64,000 nt of DNA, taken from NCBI GenBank assembly GCA_035559535.1, contig DATMBG010000022.1:186001-250000 (forward strand). Reading direction: 5' to 3'. Below the pieces are notes generated by a model. It was not told the DNA's origin, made no database searches, and worked only from the letters and a program-made list of their open reading frames with translations. Origin of the DNA: Candidatus Limnocylindrales bacterium. Its GTDB lineage: Bacteria > Moduliflexota > Moduliflexia > Moduliflexales > JAUQPW01. Below, in pieces: positions 25,925 through 34,558 of the stretch. The position numbers were made by a program, and so were the translations under genes. Numbering within the stretch: the stretch's first letter is position 1; each line of letters opens with the position of its first letter.

Positions 25925-28429
25925 TTATTTTGCCGCAGATACCGGAAGATCTCCCAGCGAACCTACAGAAACTACAGGAAATACGCCCAAAAATTGAGAA
26001 GAAGAAGTAAGAATCCACCACTGCCCCGTAGAAGGTCGAAAGATTCCCAGATCGGTCCGTCCATCTCCATCATAATCTGCCTGAACCGGAAGATCTCCGG
26101 GTTGTCCCCATGCCCTTGTCACGATTCTCCTACTTCTAAGAATACCTATCCAGGTTCCTGTGCTGGGTCTCCAGACGGCTACATTGGCTAATCCATCTCC
26201 ATCATAATCCCCAGGTACCGGAAAATCTCCCACAGTTCCTAAAACCCTAATGGTAAGCAGATTATTGCTAGAATTGGTAATAAACCACTGACCGGTGGAA
26301 GGTCTAAAAACAGCAATATCCGTCACACCATCTCCATCATAATCAGCCGGAACAGGGATGTCGCCGGGCATACCCCAAATTGTGGCTCCAAGGCCACCAC
26401 TTGAGAAAAGGATCCACCATACACTGCCGAGGGGCCTCCAAACAGCACGATCCGTCAAGCCATCCCCATCGTAATCTCCAGGAACCGGAAGATCTCCCGC
26501 CTGACCCCAGACCTGAATATCCTCACCGGCTGGAAGAAGAACATGCCACTCGCCGGTGGAAGGCCTAAAGAAGGCAAAATCGGCGGTTCCATCTCCATCG
26601 TAATCACCGGGAGTTGGAATATCTCCCGAAGATCCGAAGGAAACCTTTGAGGTCCTGCCGGATACCGACCACTCTCCGGTTGTGGGATTCCAGACGGCAA
26701 TATCATCATTCAACCCCCCATTGAAATTCGCCTTATCTGCCACAGGAACAGCCGGAATCAAAGGTAAGGTTTGTTGAATAACCCACACACTCCCGAGAGT
26801 TCCGGCATAGAGAATAGAAGGAGTTGTTGGATCTACTGCTAAAGCCTGGATACCCAGATTCGTCAATCCTGTATTCATCACGCTCCAGTTTCCTCCTCCA
26901 TCGAGGCTCTTGAACACACCCTCCAAGGTTCCCGCATAGAGAGTCACAGGGGTCACCGGATCGATAGCCAGGACTCGAACATCCAGATTCGTCAGTCCAG
27001 TACTGATACTGCTCCAACTGCCACCCCCATTGATGCTCTTGAAAATACCGTTACCGACGGTACCTGCATACAGAGTTGCAGGGGTCGCCGGATCGATAGC
27101 CAAAGCCTGAATATTCAGATTCGTCAATCCCGTATTCATCACACTCCAGCTCCCACCCCCATTGATGCTCTTGAAAATACCGTTACCGGCAGTGCCCGCA
27201 TACAGAATTGCAGGGGTCGTCGGATCGATAGCCAGAGCCTGAATATTCAGATTCGTCAGCCCGGTATTTATTGCCCTCCAGCTTCCCCCCCCATCGGTAC
27301 TCTTGAAGATCCCCCCACCTGAAGTCCCCGCATAGACCGTGGAAGGAGTCCCAGGATCGATAACAAGATCCCGAATATTGAAGGCCGTCAGTATATCAAA
27401 GGCCGTCAGTCCGGTATTTATTGCCTTCCAGCTTCCCCCCCCATCGGTACTCTTGAAGATGCCTCCCGAAGTTCCTGCATAGACCGTGGAGGGATTTGTA
27501 GGATCGATAGCCAGATCCCGAATATTGAAGGCCGTCAGTTTGTTATTTACAGGGTTCCAGTTTACCCCCCCATCGGTACTCTTGAATACCCCACCATCGA
27601 TAGTCCCTGCATACACCGTGGAAGGGGTTATGGGATCGATGACCAGAGTAAGAACACTCAGATTGGTCAATCCGGTATTCGCCACACTCCAGCTCCCCCC
27701 GCCATTGGTACTCTTGAAGATACCTCCTCCCAAAGTCCCTGCATACAGGATAGAAGAAGTTTTAGGATCCACGGCCAGGATATAAACATCCAGGTTGGTC
27801 AGTCCAGTATTTACCGTATTCCAGTTTCCTCCTCCATCGGTACTCTTGAATACCCCACCTGAAGTCCCTGCATAGAGAATGGAGGAAGTTACAGGATCAA
27901 CGGCCAGGGCTCGAACCTCCAGATTCGTCAACCCCGTATTTGCCACACTCCAGTTTCCTCCTTCATCGGTACTCTTGAATACCCCACCTGAAGTCCCTGC
28001 ATAGAGAACGGAGGGAGTCGAGGGATCAACGGCCAGGGCTCGAACTTCCAGATTCGTCAACCCCGTATTTGCCACACTCCAGTTTCCTCCTCCATCGGTA
28101 CTCTTGAATACCCCACCTCCAAAAGTCCCTGCATAGAGAACGGAGGGGGTCGAGGGATCAACGGCCAGGGCTTTTATGTTTCCACCTTTCGGTCCATTGG
28201 TCGTCCATAGGTTAAACCCGGCAAAAGCCCTGTCTACCCCTAGAGAAAATAGAGTCAATAGAATTCCCACAAAGAGTATCTGGAGGCGGAGATATAAGGA
28301 TAAAGTTTTTATCCCTGATTTACAAAAACTATAACGAAAGTCGGAAAGTAAATATTTTTTATCTTGCTTCTCACTGTTATTGCGTAACAGAGAAAGCAGG
28401 TTTTTTATAGATTCCCTTGGAGTTTCCAT
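25925..28429 (-). CDS. Secreted protein with ten Asp-box propeller repeats and FG-GAP-like tail
   Basis: This 834-aa protein has an N-terminal hydrophobic segment (FVGILLTLFSLGVDRAFA, near residues 50-68) preceded by an unusually long tail. About ten repeats of ~43 residues follow (75-555), each with VFKSTDGGGNW and LAVDP-TPSVLYAGT, the Asp-box/BNR-type propeller motif. Residues ~565-834 hold six repeats based on DYDGDG-TD-AVFRPSTGQW, resembling calcium-binding FG-GAP/VCBS blades. Neighbouring repeats are nearly identical at DNA level, implying recent duplication. Probably extracellular adhesion or carbohydrate binding; no hydrolase residues are evident. GGAGGAGGG supports ATG 28429. Confidence 0.85.
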   Translation of the reverse strand: METPRESIKNLLSLLRNNSEKQDKKYLLSDFRYSFCKSGIKTLSLYLRLQILFVGILLTLFSLGVDRAFAGFNLWTTNGPKGGNIKALAVDPSTPSVLYAGTFGGGVFKSTDGGGNWSVANTGLTNLEVRALAVDPSTPSVLYAGTSGGVFKSTDEGGNWSVANTGLTNLEVRALAVDPVTSSILYAGTSGGVFKSTDGGGNWNTVNTGLTNLDVYILAVDPKTSSILYAGTLGGGIFKSTNGGGSWSVANTGLTNLSVLTLVIDPITPSTVYAGTIDGGVFKSTDGGVNWNPVNNKLTAFNIRDLAIDPTNPSTVYAGTSGGIFKSTDGGGSWKAINTGLTAFDILTAFNIRDLVIDPGTPSTVYAGTSGGGIFKSTDGGGSWRAINTGLTNLNIQALAIDPTTPAILYAGTAGNGIFKSINGGGSWSVMNTGLTNLNIQALAIDPATPATLYAGTVGNGIFKSINGGGSWSSISTGLTNLDVRVLAIDPVTPVTLYAGTLEGVFKSLDGGGNWSVMNTGLTNLGIQALAVDPTTPSILYAGTLGSVWVIQQTLPLIPAVPVADKANFNGGLNDDIAVWNPTTGEWSVSGRTSKVSFGSSGDIPTPGDYDGDGTADFAFFRPSTGEWHVLLPAGEDIQVWGQAGDLPVPGDYDGDGLTDRAVWRPLGSVWWILFSSGGLGATIWGMPGDIPVPADYDGDGVTDIAVFRPSTGQWFITNSSNNLLTIRVLGTVGDFPVPGDYDGDGLANVAVWRPSTGTWIGILRSRRIVTRAWGQPGDLPVQADYDGDGRTDLGIFRPSTGQWWILTSSSQFLGVFPVVSVGSLGDLPVSAAK

Positions 28430-29090
28430 CCTGTCTATCCCTCCTCCCCGGCCCTAAACACCCCCCTTTACGTCTCTTATTTCTGTAGCGTAATGTAATA
28501 AAGTAAGTTAATTTTAAAAATGCTTTTTATATCGGAACAAAACCTGTTTTCCCAAGATTAAGAATAATCTATCGAATGGTCTTTATAGGGCCGGGTCAAA
28601 GTTAAAATTCATGAACCAATTCCCTTGAGATACGCTATTACACTGTTACCTTAATTTTAGCCTCATAAAGTAGCTTTCACTTCCCAACGCCCCTCTCCCG
28701 CAGCGTGGGAGAGGGGAGAAACTCCCCTTCTCCCGCAGTGACGGGAGAAGGGAGTTGGGGGGCTGAGGGCAGAGCAAAACACTGCTTCAAATCTAACTTT
28801 ACAAAGTTAGAAAAGTAGGAGATTAAAGGACCTAAATTCTGCTATAAATTCCTGCAAGGGTTATACCGTTTTGAAAAACAAAGGATAAGTCCAGGATGGG
28901 GTGAGCCTGCCCATCGGTTAAACCGTGACCCGGTCGATAAGGAAATTAAAAGATACCCAGGATAAAACCCTTAAAGTGCATAAAGGACTATCCACAGCCT
29001 GTGATATCCCTTTCCTATTGGGGTAGGGCAAAAGGGTGAGGGTTCCCCTATTCGCCTGGACTCTTTAACTTCGGCAGGATGTCCTCCGGC
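28430..29090. other. Intergenic region with MITE-like repeat
   Basis: No gene is seen in this 660-bp gap. It contains one inverted copy of the dispersed repeat (28640-28790). The rest is AT-rich on the left and GC-mixed on the right without recognisable structure. Confidence 0.6.
28640..28790 (-). repeat. Dispersed MITE-like repeat, copy 1 (inverted)
   Basis: Read on the minus strand it ends with GGGAAGTGAAAGC, TATGAGGCTAAAATTAAGG and TAACAGT, matching the copies at 46690 and 59593. The middle holds two hairpins, CCCCTCTCCC/GGGAGAGGGG and CTCCCTTCTCCCG/CGGGAGAAGGG-type arms. Confidence 0.65.
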
Positions 29091-29534
29091 CTATATTCCC
29101 AAAACCATGACGGATATGGTTCTCTCCCTGGCCCGGTCCAATTCTATAAAAAAAATCCGTTGCCAGGGACCCAATTGAATCTGTCCGTTCACAAGGTTCA
29201 GGGTCTCTGAAGCTCGCAGGAGCATGGCTTTACAATGGGAGTGACCATTATCATATTCCTCAGGACCCATGTTGACCGTTCGGATGGAAAAGTCGTTATG
29301 CCGATACACGGCGTCCTGGGGAACTATATTCTCCAGAATCTTTTTCATATCCTCCAGGAGTAAAGGTTCGTTTTCATTGATCACAATGGCCGTGGTGGTA
29401 TGTTTGGTTTGTACGTTGACAAAGCCATTTTGAATTTGAGATTTTTCCACCAGCTCGATGATGATGTCTGTGAGATCTACAAATTGTAAACATTCTTGAG
29501 TTTTTAATGGGATTAACTCATGAAAAACTCTCAT
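29091..29534 (-). CDS. YjbQ family protein (UPF0047, secondary thiamine-phosphate synthase type)
   Basis: This 147-aa protein is the compact YjbQ/COG0432 fold. Family blocks are KHTTTAIVINENEP, HNDFSIRTVNMGPEE, NGHSHCKAMLLRAS and GQIQLGPWQRIFFIELD, with the conserved histidines expected at the metal or substrate site. Members can replace ThiE activity weakly, but the natural role is unsettled. Transcribed alone; a gap of 161 nt separates it from the regulator gene upstream. Confidence 0.92.
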   Translation of the reverse strand: MRVFHELIPLKTQECLQFVDLTDIIIELVEKSQIQNGFVNVQTKHTTTAIVINENEPLLLEDMKKILENIVPQDAVYRHNDFSIRTVNMGPEEYDNGHSHCKAMLLRASETLNLVNGQIQLGPWQRIFFIELDRARERTISVMVLGI

Positions 29535-29695
29535 AGCTCCCTATTCCCTTTCCTTTCCAGAAGTTCTTTTAAACCTGGAAGCTTATTCTTTTGAAGGATA
29601 AAGTACTTTGTTTAGTAAAGCAATCGGGTGAAAAAATAAACAAAATATGTAATTTATTTGCTTGCCGGGGGATAAGCTGCAAGGTCTGAACGGTG

Positions 29696-30076
29696 CTAGG
29701 CACGGACCGGTTTTACCCAGGATAAAATCCGGGGTGGGTCTTTTTCGGCAATTATGGCAGATTCTGCAGCCTTTCGCAGGACTTGTTCCAGGGCTTGCAG
29801 ATATTCGATAAAGCTCTCACGACCCTGATCAGTAAGAAATACCGTAGTACGAGGTTTGGCTCTGACAAAGGTCTTTTCAATCTTGATGGCACCGGCTTCT
29901 TCTAAGGCTTTCAAATGCCGACTCAGGTTGCCGTCGGTAAGTTTACATTCCTCCTTGAGCTCGTTAAAAGTCAACCCATCTATGGAACCACAAAGGGCTG
30001 ATACAATGGCTAAACGATTCGGCTCGTGAAAAATTTGTTTTAAGGCTACATAAGGATTATCGTACTTGGCGGACAT
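29696..30076 (-). CDS. Winged-helix transcriptional regulator
   Basis: This 126-aa protein is a MarR/ArsR-like winged helix: FHEPNRLAIVSALC, then the recognition region FNELKEECKLTDGNLSRHLKALEEAGAIKIEK, and a wing RAKPRTTVFLTDQGRE. No metal-binding cysteine pattern is present. It overlaps the end of the membrane-protein gene by 20 nt with its own GGAG site, so the two are translationally coupled. The perfect inverted repeat at 30752-30768, in the divergent promoter region, is its likely operator, giving autoregulation and control of the exosortase target gene. Confidence 0.85.
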   Translation of the reverse strand: MSAKYDNPYVALKQIFHEPNRLAIVSALCGSIDGLTFNELKEECKLTDGNLSRHLKALEEAGAIKIEKTFVRAKPRTTVFLTDQGRESFIEYLQALEQVLRKAAESAIIAEKDPPRILSWVKPVRA

Positions 30077-30710
30077 GGTTGTTCTCCTTTATTTTAAAGA
30101 AACTACTTAAGGAAGTGGGGGTTGCCCCATCGTAATGCAAAATGATTCCCCCGGCCCATTCCCCGACAAAAAAGACCATGGCTGCCGGCCATGGATTTAA
30201 AAAAGAATTATGGGGAGTCAGCAGATAAATAGTGCCACAGATAATGTAAAACCAACCCACCTGACAAATCTGTTTCGGCAGAACATGGCGTGAGGCCAGG
30301 TTGGCCAATCCAAACAAACACATCCATACGCCAAATAAGTATTTATGGAGCCCATCCCTCATTAAGATTAAGGTTAGGACTCCTCCCACAAAAAGAGGGG
30401 GGAGTACATCAATGGTCGGTTTAAGCCGGCGGATATCCCGCTTCACACAGGGATCAAAAAAGAACCAGTAAACCAGGGATCCAAAATTTAAAAGAATGGC
30501 AAGGACAAAGACAGTTCCCCAGCCAACGGCATGGGCGGTGATGGTTTTCGGAAAATAGTCGGAAGACATAACCGGAGCAGCCAGTAAAGCAAGGGTCCCA
30601 GAAATGGCTCGGGCACGCCCCGAATAGCCTTTAAAACGTTGTTTTTCCAATACCTTCTGTTGTAATTCCTGAACCTGGGCAAGTGCATGGTGAATAGGAT
30701 TGGTCATCAT
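30057..30710 (-). CDS. Multi-span membrane protein coupled to the regulator
   Basis: This 217-aa inner-membrane protein has about six hydrophobic segments after a short amphipathic start (LAQVQELQQKVLEKQ). I do not recognise a functional family; regulator-membrane protein pairs of this kind recur in bacteria, where the membrane protein may relay a signal. The start at MMTNP (30710) has GGAGG eight bases upstream; an upstream in-frame start has no ribosome site. It heads a two-gene unit divergent from the VIT/PEP-CTERM gene. Confidence 0.75.
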   Translation of the reverse strand: MMTNPIHHALAQVQELQQKVLEKQRFKGYSGRARAISGTLALLAAPVMSSDYFPKTITAHAVGWGTVFVLAILLNFGSLVYWFFFDPCVKRDIRRLKPTIDVLPPLFVGGVLTLILMRDGLHKYLFGVWMCLFGLANLASRHVLPKQICQVGWFYIICGTIYLLTPHNSFLNPWPAAMVFFVGEWAGGIILHYDGATPTSLSSFFKIKENNHVRQVR

Positions 30711-30751
30711 GGTTTCTTCCTCCTTTTCTAACAAAATATACTTGACAAATT

Positions 30752-30768
30752 ACTTTGCAATACAAAGT
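30752..30768. promoter_or_regulatory. Candidate operator between divergent units
   Basis: ACTTTG and CAAAGT are perfect inverted arms around CAATA. The site overlaps TTGACA-like and TATATT hexamers and lies 42 nt upstream of the membrane-protein/regulator unit and ~115 nt upstream of the VIT protein gene. It is a natural site for the winged-helix dimer. Confidence 0.5.
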
Positions 30769-30882
30769 TTTTATTTTAAATGTTAAAAAATCACTTGCTT
30801 TTCGGAATAGATGCGTTAGGCTGGTCGAATCGTTATTTCAATACACCTTTATTTTTATGCAAAGAAAAAAGAGAGGGAAAAT

Positions 30883-33636
30883 ATGATCCCATGGACCCAA
30901 TCCGCAAAGGAAGAATTAGATCGTTATTCCGACCAAATTCGGCGTACGGTGGAATCATCGGGAGCCGATCCTTCGATATTTATCACAGACATTTATCGGT
31001 ACGTTGATGAAGCTATTGCTGCTTCTCACCTTCAGGTGGTAACGGAGGAGGATATCCGGCGAATCTTATCCCAGATAGGCTTGCCTGGCTCCGATTCCAT
31101 GGGATGGAAGAGAGATTTTGAACCTGAAATTCCTGTTCAAACAAATCCTTTCCATTCTGGGACAGATCCTGGGACAGAAGTACCGAAGAGTCCAGGGATA
31201 AAGTCTTTACAAAGGTCGGATTTTAACCGGATTTACAAGAGGCCATCCGGTCTGTTTATTCTTTTGTTTGGTGTTGTACTTCCTCTGATAACTCTTGGGG
31301 TTGAATTAAGCACCCATCTATGTGCCAACGAATTTTTCGATCCGATTCCGACGACCTGGCATATTCTTTTGGTCGGGTTTGTGCCCCTTGCGAATCTTTT
31401 AGTTTGGCTGGCCGTCTGGAAGGGTAAAACCTCCTATCGACGGAAATTGGGATTAATCAATGGAATTGCACTGGGTGTGGCATTTTTTTACACACTCCCC
31501 TTTATTCCTCTCCTTCCCCTGAGTGTTTTTGCAATTATTTATTTTGGTATAGGATTGTTACCCATGGCGCCTCTTTTCTCTTTCATTTCAGCCGTCCTTT
31601 GTCGCCGTTACCTTCGACAGATGACCCTCGAGGCAACGCCCAGGAAGGTCCCAGGTCTTGGATGGGGGATTCTTTTAGCTCTCGTAGCTTTTGTGGCCGC
31701 CGATTTGCCAATTGTTCTCACCCGAATCGGTATACAGATGGCTGCTTCCCCTTCTTCCGAGATCAGCCTTCGAGGGATTCGATGGCTCCGGGCCATAGGG
31801 GATAAAGACCTTCTACTACAGGCCTGTTATCGGCGCCCTGCAAGGATATCGGATTTCTTCAGTTTTATGGTTTCCATGGGAAATCTTCCTACCCCCGAAG
31901 AAGTCCGCAAGATTTACTACCGTGTTATGGGGAAGCCCTTTAACGCAGTTCCTCCACCAAAACTTGTTACCTTTGATCGTTGGAGTTTCTGGGACGAGCT
32001 TGATTTTGACCGGGATCAGGGTGGGGCTGTGGTGGGAGAACGGATAAAAGGACTTTCCCTGGTCGGCTCTCGACTGGATGGATCTTTGGATCCTGATGCC
32101 GTTTTGGTTTATACCGAATGGATCCTTATTCTCAAGAACAATTCCAATCGGCAACATGAAGCAAGAGCTCAAATCGCTCTCCCTCCAGGGGGAGTAGTTT
32201 CACGCGTAACGCTCTGGATCAACGGAGAGGAGCAAGAAGCCGCCTTTGGATCGCGAGGGAAGGTGCGGCAGACCTATGAACAGATCGTTCGACAACGGCG
32301 AGATCCTGTTCTCGTTACCACCAGCGGCCCTGATCGTGTCTTAGTCCAGTGTTTTCCTGTACCTCCAGGCGGAGAGATGAAAGTTCGAATTGGGATTACC
32401 GCACCACTTTTGTTGGAAACCAGGGACCGGGGGCTTTTTCGTTTACCTTACTTTTTGGAACGTAACTTTAGTATCTATGAAGAAGGTTCCCATTCTGTCT
32501 GGTTTGAATCGAGAAAGCCCATGGAAACCCTCAGCAAAACTCTTAAATTAGAACATTCCGACAACAACCTCTATACCATCCGAGGAACCATGTCGGATCC
32601 CGATCTGACAACATCCCAGGCTATTATCCATGTGGGTCGGTCTGGAGAGGTCGTGCAGGCCTGGACCCCAGATCCTGTAAGCAAAAAGGAACAGATCATT
32701 CGTCAGATCATCCAAGAGAGGGAACCTCAGTCTCCGGCCCGGGTTATCCTTGTCGTTGATGGCTCTCAAGGTATGCAAGGGTTTCTTCCAGAAGTTATCG
32801 ATGCCCTCTCCGGGCTCCCGGAAGGCATCGAATTGGGTTTGATCTTTGCCTCAGATGACGTTCGTCTCCTGGCAGGGTCGATACAAAAAGTTACAGCCGA
32901 ATGGTATAGAACTCTTGCCGATCACCTGAAGAAAGAGAATTTTGAAGGAGGCCAGGATAACATCCCGGCCCTGATCAAGGGTTGGGACCTTGCAACGGAG
33001 CATCCAGATGGTATCATCCTGTGGATTCATGGACCCCAACCCATTCTTTTGCAAACAACAGAAGAAATTCGGCAGAGATGGGAAAGACGACCTGACTCCC
33101 CTCATCTTTATGAGATCCAGGCCGGAGGTGGACCCAACCGTATCGTTGAGCAACTCGATGGGATCCCAGCCATAAAATCCATTCCACACCTGGGAAGTTT
33201 ATCCGATGATTTGAAAAGACTGTTCTCCCCATGGCGTGGTGAGTCAAAAGAATGGGTGTTATTCCGTGAAAGAGTTACCCGAGAAAGCCTGGACGATTCG
33301 ATCCCGGGTAAAGAGACCTCTGCCCATCTGGCTCGACTTTGGGCGAAGGATGAAATTCTGAAACGTGTTGTTTTCAAAGGGAGACCTGAATCTTCGAGTC
33401 CGAACCTGATAGAGGAAGCTCTTCAGCTTGCAATCAGCTATCAACTGGTAACTCCCCTTAGTGGAGCGGTTGTTCTGGAAACCCAGCAGCAATACCAACA
33501 AATGAATCTTGAGCCGGTCAAACCGGGTACAGTTCCAACCATCCCTGAACCGGAGACCTGGATGCTCCTGCTGGTGGTTGCTACGGTCCTGATAGGGGTC
33601 TTTTACCGATGGAAGATCTTGCCCGTTAGAGAATAG
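30883..33636 (+). CDS. VIT/VWA-domain membrane protein with PEP-CTERM sorting signal
   Basis: This 917-aa protein starts with a soluble helical region, then several membrane spans (~124-302). A VIT domain follows (~407-506; VTLWINGEEQE, AFGSRGKVRQTYEQIVRQRR), then a VWA domain (~620-766) with MIDAS-like VVDGSQGM. The C-terminus is a textbook exosortase signal: IPEPETW, a hydrophobic span, and a basic YRWK. The exosortase gene follows directly, so this is its probable dedicated substrate. The layout recalls the XrtN- and MSEP-type systems of other bacteria, where a VIT protein is the sole target. Likely held in the envelope; role unknown. Confidence 0.88.
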   Translation: MIPWTQSAKEELDRYSDQIRRTVESSGADPSIFITDIYRYVDEAIAASHLQVVTEEDIRRILSQIGLPGSDSMGWKRDFEPEIPVQTNPFHSGTDPGTEVPKSPGIKSLQRSDFNRIYKRPSGLFILLFGVVLPLITLGVELSTHLCANEFFDPIPTTWHILLVGFVPLANLLVWLAVWKGKTSYRRKLGLINGIALGVAFFYTLPFIPLLPLSVFAIIYFGIGLLPMAPLFSFISAVLCRRYLRQMTLEATPRKVPGLGWGILLALVAFVAADLPIVLTRIGIQMAASPSSEISLRGIRWLRAIGDKDLLLQACYRRPARISDFFSFMVSMGNLPTPEEVRKIYYRVMGKPFNAVPPPKLVTFDRWSFWDELDFDRDQGGAVVGERIKGLSLVGSRLDGSLDPDAVLVYTEWILILKNNSNRQHEARAQIALPPGGVVSRVTLWINGEEQEAAFGSRGKVRQTYEQIVRQRRDPVLVTTSGPDRVLVQCFPVPPGGEMKVRIGITAPLLLETRDRGLFRLPYFLERNFSIYEEGSHSVWFESRKPMETLSKTLKLEHSDNNLYTIRGTMSDPDLTTSQAIIHVGRSGEVVQAWTPDPVSKKEQIIRQIIQEREPQSPARVILVVDGSQGMQGFLPEVIDALSGLPEGIELGLIFASDDVRLLAGSIQKVTAEWYRTLADHLKKENFEGGQDNIPALIKGWDLATEHPDGIILWIHGPQPILLQTTEEIRQRWERRPDSPHLYEIQAGGGPNRIVEQLDGIPAIKSIPHLGSLSDDLKRLFSPWRGESKEWVLFRERVTRESLDDSIPGKETSAHLARLWAKDEILKRVVFKGRPESSSPNLIEEALQLAISYQLVTPLSGAVVLETQQQYQQMNLEPVKPGTVPTIPEPETWMLLLVVATVLIGVFYRWKILPVRE

Positions 33637-33639
33637 TAG

Positions 33640-33743
33640 AAGGGTGGGGGTGTGGGAGGGTGGGGGTAGATGTAAATTCTCCCATACTTTTACGCTCCTT
33701 TCTACCCTTCCATACTCCCATACTCCCACACCCTCATACTTCC
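33640..33743. repeat. G-rich tandem-word palindrome, copy 2
   Basis: GGTGGGGGTGTGGGAGGG-type repeats are followed, after GTAGATGTAAATTC, by inverted C-rich repeats (CTTCCATACTCCCATACTCC). It separates the sorting target from the exosortase and would give a long hairpin in a joint transcript. Confidence 0.8.
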
Positions 33744-33748
33744 CTCTG

Positions 33749-34558
33749 ATGAACAACCAGAGTTTCCTTTTTATTCTCCAGTTTCTTGCCTTTTGGCCGG
33801 TTTGGAAATGGTATGTTCTCAGGCTGATAGATTCTCCCCAGGAACTATTTGGCTTAATCGCTTTAGGTACCGCGGGAGGATTTATTTTATGGAGAAGGCC
33901 TGATTTAAGTTCCGCCAAATCCCGTCTGATTTTGCCGGCCGTTTTTGTGCTTCTCTATACGGTGACTTACCCTTTTCTTCCATTCCTGATAAAGGCTGCT
34001 ATTGCGCTCGTTGCCATAGGTTGTACCCTAAGTTCCTATCGATGGGGGATATCTTTTCATCCTGGAATCTGCGGGCTTCTCCTCCTATCCCTCCCCGTTA
34101 TCCCCTCTCTACAATTCTACCTGGGATATCCACTCCGTGTGTTAACAGGTATCCTAGCGGTTCCTCTCCTTCAATTGGGAGGTTTTACCGTAGTTCGAGA
34201 AGGAACTTCCTTAAATTGGGATGGTCAACTCATCTTAATTGATGCACCTTGTAGTGGGGTTCGGATGTTATGGTCGGCCCTTTATCTCACTTTTACCTTG
34301 ACCTGTTTCTACGGATTTAATACAGGAAAAACCTGTCTGGCCGTTCTTCTCTCATTCCTGGGGATTATTGCAGGAAATGCGCTCCGTTCGGCTGCCTTAT
34401 TCTATCCTGAGGCCCATACCCTTGCTCTCCCCTCCTGGACCCACGAAGGGATTGGGATGGTCGTATTTTTCTTCACAGCCATTTTTATTGTGGGAGGTAT
34501 TCGGTGGATTCGAAAAAAATTTCCATTGGTCAAGCGGGTGGTCAAGCGGGACGCTTAA
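33749..34558 (+). CDS. Exosortase/archaeosortase family transpeptidase
   Basis: This 269-aa protein has about eight membrane spans and the full catalytic set: C168 in IDAPCSGVRMLW, R213 in AGNALRSAALF and H232 in WTHEGIGMVVFF. It should cut the PEP-CTERM signal of the neighbouring VIT protein at the outer face of the inner membrane and may attach it to a lipid or glycan. I start at MNNQSFLF (33749); the upstream extension would translate the palindromic repeat. Its last codons are formed by a short repeat also seen at 5595, and it overlaps the next gene by about 55 nt. The Xrt subtype is not assigned. Confidence 0.92.
   Translation: MNNQSFLFILQFLAFWPVWKWYVLRLIDSPQELFGLIALGTAGGFILWRRPDLSSAKSRLILPAVFVLLYTVTYPFLPFLIKAAIALVAIGCTLSSYRWGISFHPGICGLLLLSLPVIPSLQFYLGYPLRVLTGILAVPLLQLGGFTVVREGTSLNWDGQLILIDAPCSGVRMLWSALYLTFTLTCFYGFNTGKTCLAVLLSFLGIIAGNALRSAALFYPEAHTLALPSWTHEGIGMVVFFFTAIFIVGGIRWIRKKFPLVKRVVKRDA

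Noticed and set aside
26380-27785. Plus-strand frames opposite the propeller gene
   Set aside because: They are antisense shadows of the repeat-rich coding sequence.
33644-33748. N-terminal extension of the exosortase
   Set aside because: It is again repeat-derived sequence; MNNQSFLF starts the membrane protein naturally.
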